A stretch of 18,706 bases of DNA from a candidate division GN15 bacterium (lineage in GTDB: Bacteria > Zixibacteria > MSB-5A5 > GN15 > FEB-12): the NCBI GenBank assembly GCA_014729205.1, contig WJKG01000280.1:1-18706 (forward strand), given 5' to 3'. Under the pieces are notes generated by a model. It ran no database searches. It had not been told where the DNA came from and was given only the letters and a program-made list of their open reading frames with translations. Both the position numbers and the translations under genes were made by a program. Within the stretch, counting starts at the first letter, position 1; each line of letters starts with the position of its first letter. Positions 8,159 through 17,200 of the stretch are shown piece by piece.

Positions 8159-8394
8159 TATAATTATACAGCAATGTGTTATGGTCGTTATGTTCGCAGT
8201 GGCACAGGGGTTGCTTCAGTAGGGGAAGATGAGGGCAAGGCTACACTTGGGGACAGCTACTGTCTTCGGGGGTAGGGGCGCTCTCGAAGAGTCGGATGGA
8301 ACGACGTGCTCTTTTAGGAGCCGGCTCTTAGGGGAATGGCCATCCCATAAGCGGTCCGGATGATCGGTGCTCAATCTCCGGGCCGCGTTTTTTT
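8159..8394 (+). ncRNA. Candidate small RNA transcription unit ending at an orphan terminator
   Basis: An AT-rich block containing TATAAT (8159-8164), part of the 10-bp palindrome TATAATTATA (8159-8168), stands out in a GC-rich background. It is followed by about 220 bases ending in a strong plus-strand intrinsic terminator (8351-8394). Between them lie short local hairpins or palindromes: GACAG-CTA-CTGTC (8252-8264), CTCT-CGA-AGAG (8281-8291), GAGCCGGCTC (8318-8327) and ATGGCCAT (8336-8343). No annotated plus-strand gene precedes the terminator for more than 1 kb. A 33-codon frame (8174-8275, ATG to TAG) starts 10 bases after the TATAAT box and has no ribosome-binding site, so a leaderless micropeptide is an alternative. 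No clear -35 box is seen and no known RNA family is recognised. Confidence 0.35.
8351..8394 (+). terminator. Rho-independent terminator on the plus strand
   Basis: GCGGTCCGGA (8351-8360) pairs with TCCGGGCCGC (8377-8386), ten base pairs with one G-T wobble, around a 16-base loop. A single G and then seven consecutive T (8388-8394) follow. This is the only classical T-tract terminator in the window. It points in the plus direction although the adjacent gene (8393-9367) is on the minus strand; its last T residues overlap the stop codon of that gene. It could act on antisense transcription into that gene or close an upstream small RNA. Confidence 0.8.
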
Positions 8395-9367
8395 ATGCGG
8401 TTACGTTTCCGTAATTATGCAGGGCTTCCGCGGCTTTCAGGCCAGACACTGCGGCGCCGGTGAGCTGTCGCCCGGCGAAGCTGTCTCCGGTAAAGGCCAG
8501 CGGGGCAGGGTTAGTAGTCATCAGGTAGTAGTCAAGATCCTTGGTGACAGCCTGGCTGTATCGCCATCGGTGGAGCCGTTGCTCCAGGGGCTTGGAGTTC
8601 GTCAGCAGAGCCACGGCGCTGAGCATGAGGTCCTCGACCTCTTGAGATGGTGTTTCGAAGTGCTGCTCGCTAAACTCGGGAGAGGCCTGGATGGTTATCG
8701 CCGTTTGCGAGGTGAGCCCCTTAGCTTTGTTATTCACTATCTTCATGGCGGCCGGGTGTCCAAAGGCAAGGAAACCGTCGTACGGAAGGCCGATCGGTCG
8801 ATCGTATATGACCATGAGCGTGAGGCACTTCTCATAGCGTATGCGGTTGAGTCGAGTATAAACATCCGGGTCCAGTACCATGTCGGAGTCGGCGGACAAG
8901 GCCAGGGACTGGGGAACTGGTGGGGTGAGCAGCAGCATATCGGCTTGGAGGGTGGTCTGTTCGTTGAAGCGGACGTGCCATTGTCCATCGACTGTGGATA
9001 TCCGGTCGACCCTGCTCGACAGGTGTACATCGAGGCCGTGACCAAGGTGCCTGATCAATGAGGCCATACCGTCTGCCCCATGATACCGCATGCGCTGTCG
9101 TTCATCGATGTACCAGGGTTGAATTATCCCATCGTCGATAAGGGGTTTGAAGATACGCTCCGCATCGGGAGTGTCGAGCATGATGCTGAGGGCGCCGTGG
9201 TCCAGTCGGGAGCCGTTCATCTGGCGCGTGGCCATGCGTCCGCCGAAGTTGCGGCCTTTGTCAATGACGGTGACCTTCATGCCGAACTGGTGGAGTTTGC
9301 GAGCGGCCATGATTCCCGAGATGCCCGCCCCGACGACGATACAAGATCCAGCTGCGGAAGTGTTCAA
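8393..9367 (-). CDS. Renalase-like FAD-dependent oxidoreductase
   Basis: The product is a 324-residue flavoprotein of the amine-oxidase/renalase-like family, predicted to be cytoplasmic because no signal peptide is present. The N-terminal Rossmann FAD site is clear: V-V-G-A-G-I-S-G at residues 11-18, an acidic residue (D36) at the end of the second strand, and the family motif G-G-R-M-A-T-R at 42-48. A D-H-G-A motif follows at 56-59. The second FAD motif, F-T-G-D-S-F (292-297) with a Gly/Ala-rich helix, lies at the C-terminus. Length matches bacterial renalase-like proteins. Such enzymes oxidise reduced or isomeric nicotinamide nucleotides or related small molecules; the substrate here cannot be read from sequence. 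The start is TTG (9367-9365), the first plausible initiator after an in-frame TAG, with no strong ribosome-binding site. A 25-codon upstream frame ends overlapping this TTG. The gene seems unrelated in function to its secreted neighbours. Confidence 0.88.
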   Translation of the reverse strand: MNTSAAGSCIVVGAGISGIMAARKLHQFGMKVTVIDKGRNFGGRMATRQMNGSRLDHGALSIMLDTPDAERIFKPLIDDGIIQPWYIDERQRMRYHGADGMASLIRHLGHGLDVHLSSRVDRISTVDGQWHVRFNEQTTLQADMLLLTPPVPQSLALSADSDMVLDPDVYTRLNRIRYEKCLTLMVIYDRPIGLPYDGFLAFGHPAAMKIVNNKAKGLTSQTAITIQASPEFSEQHFETPSQEVEDLMLSAVALLTNSKPLEQRLHRWRYSQAVTKDLDYYLMTTNPAPLAFTGDSFAGRQLTGAAVSGLKAAEALHNYGNVTA

Positions 9368-9441
9368 ACCAATAATCCGTTTCTCGCCTGTGGCGCGGTG
9401 CTAGTTTTCGGGTTGTCCCGGATTTGTGTGGTCTTGCTCAT
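9364..9441 (-). CDS. Possible 25-residue upstream open reading frame overlapping the oxidoreductase start
   Basis: On the minus strand an ATG at 9441 opens a 25-codon frame beginning M-S-K-T-T-Q-I-R. It ends at TGA (9366-9364), and that stop shares two bases with the TTG start of the oxidoreductase (T-T-G-A overlap). Such overlaps often couple translation, and the main gene has no good ribosome-binding site of its own. The frame also lacks a Shine-Dalgarno sequence, and its peptide resembles nothing I know. It may be chance, or it may mark a different true N-terminus for the enzyme. Confidence 0.25.
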   Translation of the reverse strand: MSKTTQIRDNPKTSTAPQARNGLLV

Positions 9442-9461
9442 ATCTAGTGTAACTGAAAATT

Positions 9462-9490
9462 AAGATAACAAGTTCGATTGTTCTAAACAA
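9462..9490 (-). promoter_or_regulatory. Candidate promoter of the oxidoreductase gene
   Basis: On the minus strand TTGTTT (9490-9485) is followed, after exactly 17 bases, by TATCTT (9467-9462), matching consensus at 3 of 6 and 4 of 6 positions. It sits between the terminator of the preceding operon (9547-9594) and the gene. That gap is the only place an independent promoter could lie. Transcription would begin near 9455, just upstream of the small upstream frame. Confidence 0.35.
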
Positions 9491-9546
9491 GAGGTACCGG
9501 AGCGTATTGAGGCAGATGGCGGTGGCTGCTCGGCATAGACAGCAAA

Positions 9547-9594
9547 CTGCCCTGCCGCGCCGCCAACCGGTGTGGTCAGGCTACGGCAGGGCAG
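9547..9594 (-). terminator. Terminator of the cohesin-dockerin gene pair
   Basis: A perfect 11-bp inverted repeat (CTGCCCTGCCG at 9547-9557 with CGGCAGGGCAG at 9584-9594) encloses 26 bases. It lies 41 bases after the stop codon of the 9636-10358 gene. On the minus strand the hairpin is followed by TTTGCTGTCT, a weak T-tract. Its core resembles the hairpin at 1739-1768. Confidence 0.65.
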
Positions 9595-9635
9595 AAGCGT
9601 TGGGGTTTTGCTGATATCCGTGCGTCCGAGCGGTC

Positions 9636-10358
9636 TCAGTCAACGCACGGGCCGCAGAGCGATCCGTTGTTGAACAGGTAGCCGACCATCAAGGTGAGGT
9701 CGAGTATGTTCAAGCTACCGTCACAGTTAACATCGCCGGCCGCCAATGGTTGCGGGGCCGGCCCTCCCCCGAAGAGATAGTCGACGAGGTAGGTGACGTC
9801 CTGTATATTTAATCGGTCGTCGGCGTTAACATCGCCCACGAACTGGCAGACTGTGATCTCGGCGCCAGCGTTGGTGAACGGGATGTCCTCGTTGAAGCGA
9901 TCGCGGATCGTAATGTTGGAGAGCGTGATTTCCGAGAATCCGCGGAATACCTGGTCGGTATGCATGTTCAGCAGTACGAGGTCTCCGGGTCCACTGACGG
10001 TCTGGCTGTCTGTCAGGACGAAGATGTCTACTGTCAGCCGGGTCGAATCGGTCCACAGGTAGTCCCAGAAGAAGGTGATGGTGTCATTGTCGGCGAACAT
10101 GTTTCCCGGCACGGCCTCGATGCCTTGTTGGCCGGCGCTATCGGGGCCGAAGACCTGAGGTTCGGAGAAATCGATGTCGAGATGAATGCCTTTGAGACCT
10201 TGCAGGTCGTCGTTGGCCTTAATGGCAAATGTCACCTGTTTGTCGTTCTGAGAGTACTTGATATGGGGATTGATGAAGATGTGGCCCGGATCGGTCTGGG
10301 CCACAATCCCTGATGCCAGCAGCAACACCATCAGTATAGACAGCGTGTACGTTCGCAT
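9636..10358 (-). CDS. Secreted cohesin-like plus dockerin protein
   Basis: The product has 240 residues. The start is the ATG at 10358, preceded by AGAGGT nine bases upstream. A longer frame to a GTG at 10394 overlaps the previous gene and would place residues before the signal peptide. Residues 1-20 are a Sec signal peptide (T-L-S-I-L-M-V-L-L-L-A-S-G, cleavage about I-V-A/Q). Residues about 23-165 form a beta-rich domain whose strand pattern (I-H-L-D-I-D-F-S-E-P, V-D-I-F-V-L-T-D, L-V-L-L-N-M-H-T) resembles cohesin or CBM2/3-type sandwiches. Residues 170-240 are a dockerin with loops DVNADDRLNIQD and DVNCDGSLNILD, each followed by a T-x-x-x-V-x-Y-L-F helix. Cys residues precede loop 1, lie within loop 2, and end the protein as C-G-P-C-V-D. 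It is the last gene of the operon, 14 bases after the related upstream gene. A cohesin-like domain and a dockerin on one chain could allow head-to-tail assembly; that is inference. Confidence 0.85.
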   Translation of the reverse strand: MRTYTLSILMVLLLASGIVAQTDPGHIFINPHIKYSQNDKQVTFAIKANDDLQGLKGIHLDIDFSEPQVFGPDSAGQQGIEAVPGNMFADNDTITFFWDYLWTDSTRLTVDIFVLTDSQTVSGPGDLVLLNMHTDQVFRGFSEITLSNITIRDRFNEDIPFTNAGAEITVCQFVGDVNADDRLNIQDVTYLVDYLFGGGPAPQPLAAGDVNCDGSLNILDLTLMVGYLFNNGSLCGPCVD

Positions 10359-10372
10359 TGGCTGTTTACCTC

Positions 10373-11122
10373 TTATGTTTCGCATGGGTCGCACGGCTTT
10401 GGTCCTCCGCCGAACAGGTAATTGACCAGATAAGTGAGATCGGCGATGTTCACGGTCTGGTCGCAGTTATTGTCACCGGCCATAGTCGGTACCGGGGCGG
10501 GGCCTCCACCAAACAGGTAGGAGACGAAGTAGGTCAGGTCGGTGATATTAATCGTACCGTCGGGATCGCCGTTGACGTTGCCCGGTATGTAGTCGACCGG
10601 ACAGATGAAGATCATGGCATCGTCGGTGGCCACCGGGACGCTATTCAACAGCGTGTCCTCCAGCAGATGATCGTAGAACTCCAGCGAGCTGATACCGCCG
10701 AACTGGTCGGCGATGAAGGTCAGCTCGGCGATTCTGGAATGCCCGTCGATGTGTTTCTCCTGGTAGAAGAAGTAGGAGAACAGATCGATATGCCACTGGC
10801 CGTTATTTTGGTCGATGGTATCTTTCCAGAAGAACCATTGCCCTGAGCTGCCCCCGGCAATATCGAGCCATTCGTCGGTCGGATTGATATCGTCGAGCCT
10901 CACGACGATCGTGTCGAAGACGAACTTCACACGATAGCCATGTATGGTACTGACACTTGAATCGAGCGTCAGGTAGACGGTGATGGTATCCCCTTGCTGG
11001 GCGGTGCTCGTTGGAGGATCGAAGAAGATCCGATCGGTCTCATCGGGAGCGGCCGAGCCGGCCGACGCCAGCATCAGCGTGCCTGCCAGAATCAGGCCGA
11101 TCAGATATAGTGTGCGTCTCAT
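10373..11122 (-). CDS. Secreted cohesin-like plus dockerin protein
   Basis: The product has 249 residues. Two ATG codons lie at 11134 and 11122. The second is chosen because GGAG sits six bases before it, while the first has no ribosome-binding site. Residues 1-25 are a signal peptide (L-Y-L-I-G-L-I-L-A-G-T-L-M-L-A, cleavage near A-G-S-A-A/P). Residues about 28-170 are cohesin-like: Q-Q-G-D-T-I-T-V-Y-L-T-L, then G-Y-R-V-K-F-V-F-D, then I-A-E-L-T-F-I-A-D. Residues 173-249 are a dockerin with a 14-residue first loop (D-P insertion) and a standard second loop DNNCDQTVNIAD. Both are followed by LTYxVxYLFGGGP, and the tail is C-D-P-C-E-T. It is paralogous to the gene downstream, probably by tandem duplication followed by strong divergence of the cohesin-like half. 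The upstream gap of 87 bases holds a hairpin but no room for a clear promoter, suggesting read-through from the beta-helix giant. Confidence 0.87.
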   Translation of the reverse strand: MRRTLYLIGLILAGTLMLASAGSAAPDETDRIFFDPPTSTAQQGDTITVYLTLDSSVSTIHGYRVKFVFDTIVVRLDDINPTDEWLDIAGGSSGQWFFWKDTIDQNNGQWHIDLFSYFFYQEKHIDGHSRIAELTFIADQFGGISSLEFYDHLLEDTLLNSVPVATDDAMIFICPVDYIPGNVNGDPDGTINITDLTYFVSYLFGGGPAPVPTMAGDNNCDQTVNIADLTYLVNYLFGGGPKPCDPCET

Positions 11123-11146
11123 CTCGTGCTCCATAAACTTAGTTGT

Positions 11147-11186
11147 GTGGGGGAAGGTGCCACTTCAATGGGGCACCTTCCCTCAC
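11147..11186 (-). terminator. Hairpin between the beta-helix giant and the cohesin-dockerin pair
   Basis: GTGGGGGAAGGTGCC (11147-11161) pairs with GGCACCTTCCCTCAC (11172-11186), 15 base pairs with one G-T wobble around a 10-base loop. It lies 23 bases after the stop of the giant gene and 24 bases before the start of the next. On the minus strand it is followed by ACAACTAAGTTT, not a real T-tract. It may therefore be a partial terminator or an mRNA-stabilising element that lowers expression of the downstream pair relative to the giant. Confidence 0.6.
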
Positions 11187-11209
11187 CTATTGCTGCATCG
11201 CCGCGCAGT

Positions 11210-14200
11210 TTACTTCAGAAGCATCATCTTCCTGGTATCACTGAAGCTGTTGACGGTCAGGCGGTACAGGTACATACCGCTGGCGACCGCGTTACCGTTG
11301 ATGTCGGTACCATCCCACATGACCGAGTGCTGTCCGGCGTCGCGGACCTCATCGACCAGTGTCTTGACCCGCTGACCGAGGGTGTTGTACACCTCGAGCG
11401 TCACATGTCCCTGACTGCGGACATTGAAATCAATGGTCGTCGTCGGGTTGAACGGGTTGGGGTAGTTCTGCGACAGACGGTACTCGTTCGGTACCAGGTC
11501 GGCCGGTGAGGTTTGAATCAGCTCGACCGTGACTTCCTTGTTGTCGTTGTCGCGGACGTCGGCTTCAGCCAGTTCGACCTGCGGGTCGGTACCGGTGAAG
11601 TGCAACGTTGCGATCGGACCCGAACCGCCGATAGTGCGGCCGTTTCCGAGCAGGAGGAAGTCGAAGGTGAGAGAGTTCTCGCCCGGCATCGCCTTGGCGA
11701 ACGTGAGAGCTTCGGTATTGGTGATGGTTTCGGCCAGCTCCACTCTTTCGAAGGTGGTCTGGCTGTTGTTCAGGGTCAGCTCGACACTGAAGCCCTTTAC
11801 CTCACCAATGTTATTGTCCAGTTCCAGTCCGTAGACACCGTCGCCGTAGTTGACCAAATGGACGGCCAGGGGGCCGTCGACTTCTTCACCGGCCAGGAGC
11901 GGCACGGTCTTCATGGTCGGGTTAACGGCATCGAAGTTGATGGCGAAGATGATACCATCCTCGAAGTTGACGGAGTCATCGGGAATCGGGATATCAGTGG
12001 CGCCGCCGGGGGAGCTGGTGGCATCGTCCCAGGTCGGACCGTAGTCGAGCTCGGCATTCCAGCCGGGATCGGTATCGGTCTTGCCGTAGGAGACAGTCAA
12101 CGGACCGAGGTCCTCGGCGTAGACGAAGCCGTCATAATCACCGAAGCCGCCGCTGCCGGCTACGTCGCCGAGCCAGTAGGACGTCGCGCGAGCTTGCGCG
12201 GACGTTGTGGCGGCGGAGTAGTTGCCTGCAGCGTCGTAGGCGAAGGCGCCATAGTAGTAGATGTCGCGATTGGTGTTGTCGAAGTCGGCATCATCGCGAT
12301 AGGACTCATCGGTGCCATCATAGGCGGTGGTACCGATAGTCTGATCGGCCGGGTAGCCCGGGGCTGCCGTGGCGTACTCGGGATAGTCCCCCCACGGGAC
12401 GCGCTGGATCTGGACACCGATAGCATCGGTACTGACGGAGTTGGTCCAGGCCAGTTCGATCGCGTTGTAGCGCGGTTCCGCGGTGAAGTCGGTCGGCGGA
12501 TCCGGCGGGGTAACGTCCTTCGTGAAGCACCAGGTGAAGGTGCAACTGTCCGCGTTGCCGCGGGTGTTGTCATCGATCACCTTGAAAGAGATGCAGTGGT
12601 TGGCTTCGCTCAGGGATGCGAAGTCCGGCAGTGCCCAGGCAGCATTGGAGTAGACCGCGCCTGCGAAGTCGGTCACGATCGGTGTCCACGGGCCGCCCGC
12701 GCAGCCATCGACCTGGTAGTAGATATCATCGATATCGCAGTTGTCGCTGGCCTGAATGTCCAGTACCGGGGCGGTATTATAGAAGCCGCCATCGGCCGGA
12801 CCATTGACCGTGAAGACCGGATCATCGCAGTCAACCACGATTGTTGTCGGGTCGGGCAGGATAGCCGGGATGACGTTGTTGTCACCGTCACGGAAGTCGC
12901 CCTCGATCATGGTGATCTCGCCGACGGCGCAGAGGTTGGCCGGCGTGAAGCTGACCGTCATCAGGTCATACGGTCCGTCGATTGAGCCGGTCAGGACGAC
13001 CAGCGGGATATATACCGTGTCCATACCTGACCCGTCAGCGCTGGTGCTGGTGGGGAGGATCTGGAAGTTGGCATCGAGAGCCGTTGCACTGGCGAAGGTG
13101 AGTTCGGCCGGATACTCAAAGGCTGTGTTAACGCCCTCCATATCCAGCAGGGCCTCACCAATGGAGAGCGTGAGCTCTACATCGGCAGCGCAATCGAGGT
13201 GGACAATGTCATCCGGAGTGATGTCGACCGAGCAGTCGGCGGTCGGGTTGTTATCGACATTGCCGCCGGTGCCGCCCACAGCGTACGGGCCAGTGCCGGA
13301 CCAGTCGTTCCAGCAGTTGGCGTCGTAGGTGTTGCCGGCGACGCCATCGTCGGCGTTGGTAGCATTGGCGAAAGTGTTGCCGGTGACGGACAGGCTGGCG
13401 ATCTGGTTGACAAGGCCAACCGAATCACAGCCGAGAATGCTGTTACCGGACATGTCACCGGAGGTAGCGCCAGTGCCGCCGTAGTCGTAGTAGTAGACGC
13501 CGAAGTTCCAGTCTTTGACCAGGCAGTCGGACATGGTAACGGCGACATCGTCGCTGGAGGTGGAGAACACGCCCACACCCCAGCTGTTGTCCATGTCCAC
13601 ACCGATGAAGTCAGTGTTGGAGATGTCAACAGTCATGGGAGCCTTGTCGGCGTTGTTTGCCAGGTCGGCATCCATCGGCTGGGCCTGACGCTTCGGCTCG
13701 GCGCCCTTGGCCGGGTCGGAGCGGTAGACGTAGAAGCCATCGCCACCATTGGGGCTGGTGATGGAGCCGCCATCGAAGGTACCCTTGGAATCGATCCAGT
13801 AGACCGAGGTCTGGCACTGATCGATATCGATTCCGGAGGCATTCACGGTGCCGGCACCCTGCAGCAGGAAACCGGTCGCGGTCCAGGAGGCGCCAGTATA
13901 GGCGATACCGGTGATGGTGTTGTTCAGGGCAGTACCGTCTGCCCCGAGACCATACTGGATACCGTTCTGAGCGGTGACGGAAGTACCGCCCTTGCCATCG
14001 ACGTCACAGCCGCTGATGTCAGCGGTGAGATACTCACCCAAGAAGGTGACACCGTTCTTCTGGAAGTCTACCACATGACAATCGTTGATTGCGAACGTGC
14101 GATCCGGGGTATCCGGAGCGTAAATGTAGACCGCCACGCCATGCTGGGAGCCGCTGAATGGAGTATCCTGGATGTTCTTGATCGTACAGTTACTGACCGT

Positions 14201-17200
14201 ACCACCTGCGTTGTAGTAACCTACGCCGATGAAGCGGTAGTTGTTGTTGCCACGACCGAGACCATCGAGCGTCACATCGTGGAGTTCGACACCTTCAGCA
14301 TCATGGACGTAGAATACCGGGTAGTTGTCATTGGTGCCGGTGTTGAAGAAGTCGGTCAGGTCGGTCGGGGAGGTGATGAACACCGTTGTGGGGTCATCAC
14401 CCTGGATAACGATACTGTCGGTATCGATGACAACCTGCTCCTCGTAGGTTCCTGCGCTGAGGTAGATGGTGCTGCCACTACCCAGATCAAGTGCTTCCTT
14501 GATGTAGGCGATGCTGCCCGTTTGCGGGCTGTCATCGTCGACACGAAGCTCAGAGAAGTCACCCTGGTAGCCGGGATCGGTGCTCTGATCGGCGCCGTTG
14601 ATCAGCCACGGGGTGTAGTCGACATTGCCAGTGACCATGGCTGCGACGGTGGTCGGATCGGCAGAGCCGAAATGACAGCCGGAAGCGTCGAGGTTCAGCG
14701 TTGTCGTATTGTTGATTGCCAATCCTCCGTTGCCGGAGATGTCGTTCTCAAACAGGGCGCTGACTTCAGGTGTCTCGACATTCGTGGAGATACTGAGACC
14801 ATCGCCAGTACAGCCAGTGACGAAGTTGTTAGTGAACTCGCGAATGAAGCCGCCGTTGGTGACAACACCTTCGCCGCAACCGGAGATGTTGTTGCCGGTC
14901 ATCCAGGCGTCGGCATTACGACCATTAGCTGGAGAGGTGGCATTGCGGTAGAGGTGGACACCGCGAGCGAAGCCGCTGACGTTGTTATCGAAGACGTTGA
15001 CGAATACCCAGCCGTTCTCGTCGCCAAAGAATGTGCCGTCATCGGTAACGAAGATACCGGTACCTTCGCCGACATTGGTGCCATCGCTGGCGGTAGCCGT
15101 GAAGGTGTTACCCTGCAGGGTCGGGAAGGCGGTGGAGTCTTCGCAGTGGAAGACCCAGGCGCCGGCGTCACCGGCCGAAGCCGTGACAGTGTTGCCCTGG
15201 ATCATGCAGGTTGCGTCCGAATACCACAGCAGGATGCCGACGTCCTCGGTGCTGGCGTCCTTGTCCGGGTTGGCCGACCACTCGAGTGTTTCGACTGCGC
15301 TCTCACCGATGAGCGGAGTGCGCTGGGCTTTGCCGCCAGAACCGGACTTAACGGTGGTCATGTCGAAGGTGTTGGCGTCGGCCGGATTGGGCCCACCGAT
15401 GACGGTGGTATTGGTCAGACCCACCAGGTTCGCACCAGTGAAGGTATTGGTGACCTGATTACCGCTCATAGTGACGGTTTCATCCGGGAAGCTGTAGTTG
15501 TAGTTGTACAGGCCGGTGTAGGCGTCGTTGACAACGTTACCGGAGACCGTGTAGGAGCCGTAGGCAGTGCCGATGGCGCGGCCGCCGATGCCGGTAAACG
15601 TGTTGTTGCTGATGTCGCATACGCCGGTCATGCTGGAACCGATCATCAGGAAACCGTAGGCGTTGTAGGCGTCGAGTTCGACGTCGTTGACCAACGATCC
15701 GGTCATCGAGCCACCGGCAGTGCTGTAGAGGAACACACCGCGGAAGAAGGTATGCTCGATGCTGACATCATCAATAGCGGTATTGGCGTGGGCGCCACCA
15801 TCGGCGGTGACAATACCGATGCGGTAGTTGTTCTTGCCGGCGGTGAGTGACGGATTCGCCTCGCCATTGAGCGTCAGGCTCTGGATGGAGACGTCGTCGG
15901 CTCCGACGATGAATCCATGCTGGTAGGTGCCACCGAAGTTAGAGACGTCCTGATCGTCCTCGGCGGCCGGAGCGATGACGACACCAGCGCGGCTTTCGCC
16001 GATGATGCTCATGGCCGAGCCGACCGTGATGTTGGACTCGTAGTAGTTGCCATCCATGATGTTGACCGTTCCGCCGTCGGCGACATTGTCGACACCGTCC
16101 TGAATGACATCCCAGGCGTCGTAGCCGTAGGTATGGCCATCAACCGGATCACCGATCGCGGAGCCAATCCAATCGTCATCGACCCACACAACGGCCGGGA
16201 TCCCGGAGAGGGAGCAGTCGCTGTGGTCGGCGTTGCACCACGGGTCGAAGTCGACATCACCGGAGGTGCCGGCGTCGATATCATTGTAATTGATGGTGCC
16301 CCAGAAGTTGCGCTCGGCCATGAAGGTTCCGGAGGCGAGCCCGTTGCGTGCGTTGGTGCCGTTGTCCTGGATCCAGTTGTACTCGGCTGTGATCGTTGAC
16401 GGCCAGCCGGCCCACAGGGCAATACCATAGCCGGAGTTGTCATGAACATTGTTATTGGTGAGTGTCAGGTCCTTGGGATCATAGGGACCGTCGACATTAC
16501 CGTAGTTAGCGAGGTAGCTGATCCAGATGCCGTTGGCGTTGCTGTGCATCTCGTTGTTATCAACGAGGATGTTCTGCGCCGCATCGATCCACAGACCGCT
16601 GGCGCCGGCATCATGGAGGTTGTTGCCGGTAACCGTCAGCTGGCCTGTGGTGGCAGTGATCGACTGCAGCACCATGGCAGCATTGGCGGTATTGTAGACT
16701 TCGTTATTGTCGATCAACAGCCCGGAGTAGTCGAGGTGATCGGGCAGATCGACCGGACTGCTGGTGAAGCCTTCGGCCTGATAGCCAACATAGATACCAA
16801 AGCCGTGCGAGCTGCCGGGCTGGATATTGCCGACGGTGCAGTTAGTGATCTGGACGTTCTGCAGGTCACCGGGAGGATCGGCCTCATAGCCGACAATGAT
16901 GCCATTGCCGCCGTAGTTGAGGACGTCGATGTTATCGAAGGTGACATCGCCGGACTGGATATTCACGGCGGCGACCAGGCCCAGGCCGGTACCATCCATG
17001 ATAGTGCCAGTTGCGCCAAGCACTGAGACGGCCTTGCCAATAGTCAGAGTCTCATTGTAGGTGCCGGCGGCGACGTTGACCGTCCCGGTAGCATCGACGT
17101 AGTCGACACCGTCCTGGATGACGTCAAAAGCGTCGTAGCCGTAGATATGTCCACCAACGACATCGCCCGGTGATGACCCGGCCCAGTCATCGTCGACCCA

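Noticed and set aside
8360..9061. 233-codon plus-strand frame opposite the oxidoreductase
   Set aside because: It begins inside the loop of the terminator at 8351-8394 and overlaps a clear flavoprotein on the other strand. It has no ribosome-binding site and no recognisable domain.
10359..10394. Longer N-terminus for the 9636-10358 gene, starting at GTG 10394
   Set aside because: It would overlap the end of the upstream gene and add 12 residues before the signal peptide. AGAGGT is correctly placed for the ATG at 10358.
11513..12985. 490-codon plus-strand frame opposite the giant's C-terminal part
   Set aside because: Same codon-bias shadow. The minus strand here encodes the FN3, dockerin-like and sorting-type domains.
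13199..15850. 883-codon open frame on the plus strand, antisense to the beta-helix giant
   Set aside because: It reads as Val/Gly/Ala/Asp-rich sequence without domains or a signal peptide. It lies entirely opposite a gene whose domains are unmistakable. Long antisense frames are expected from the strong third-position G/C bias.
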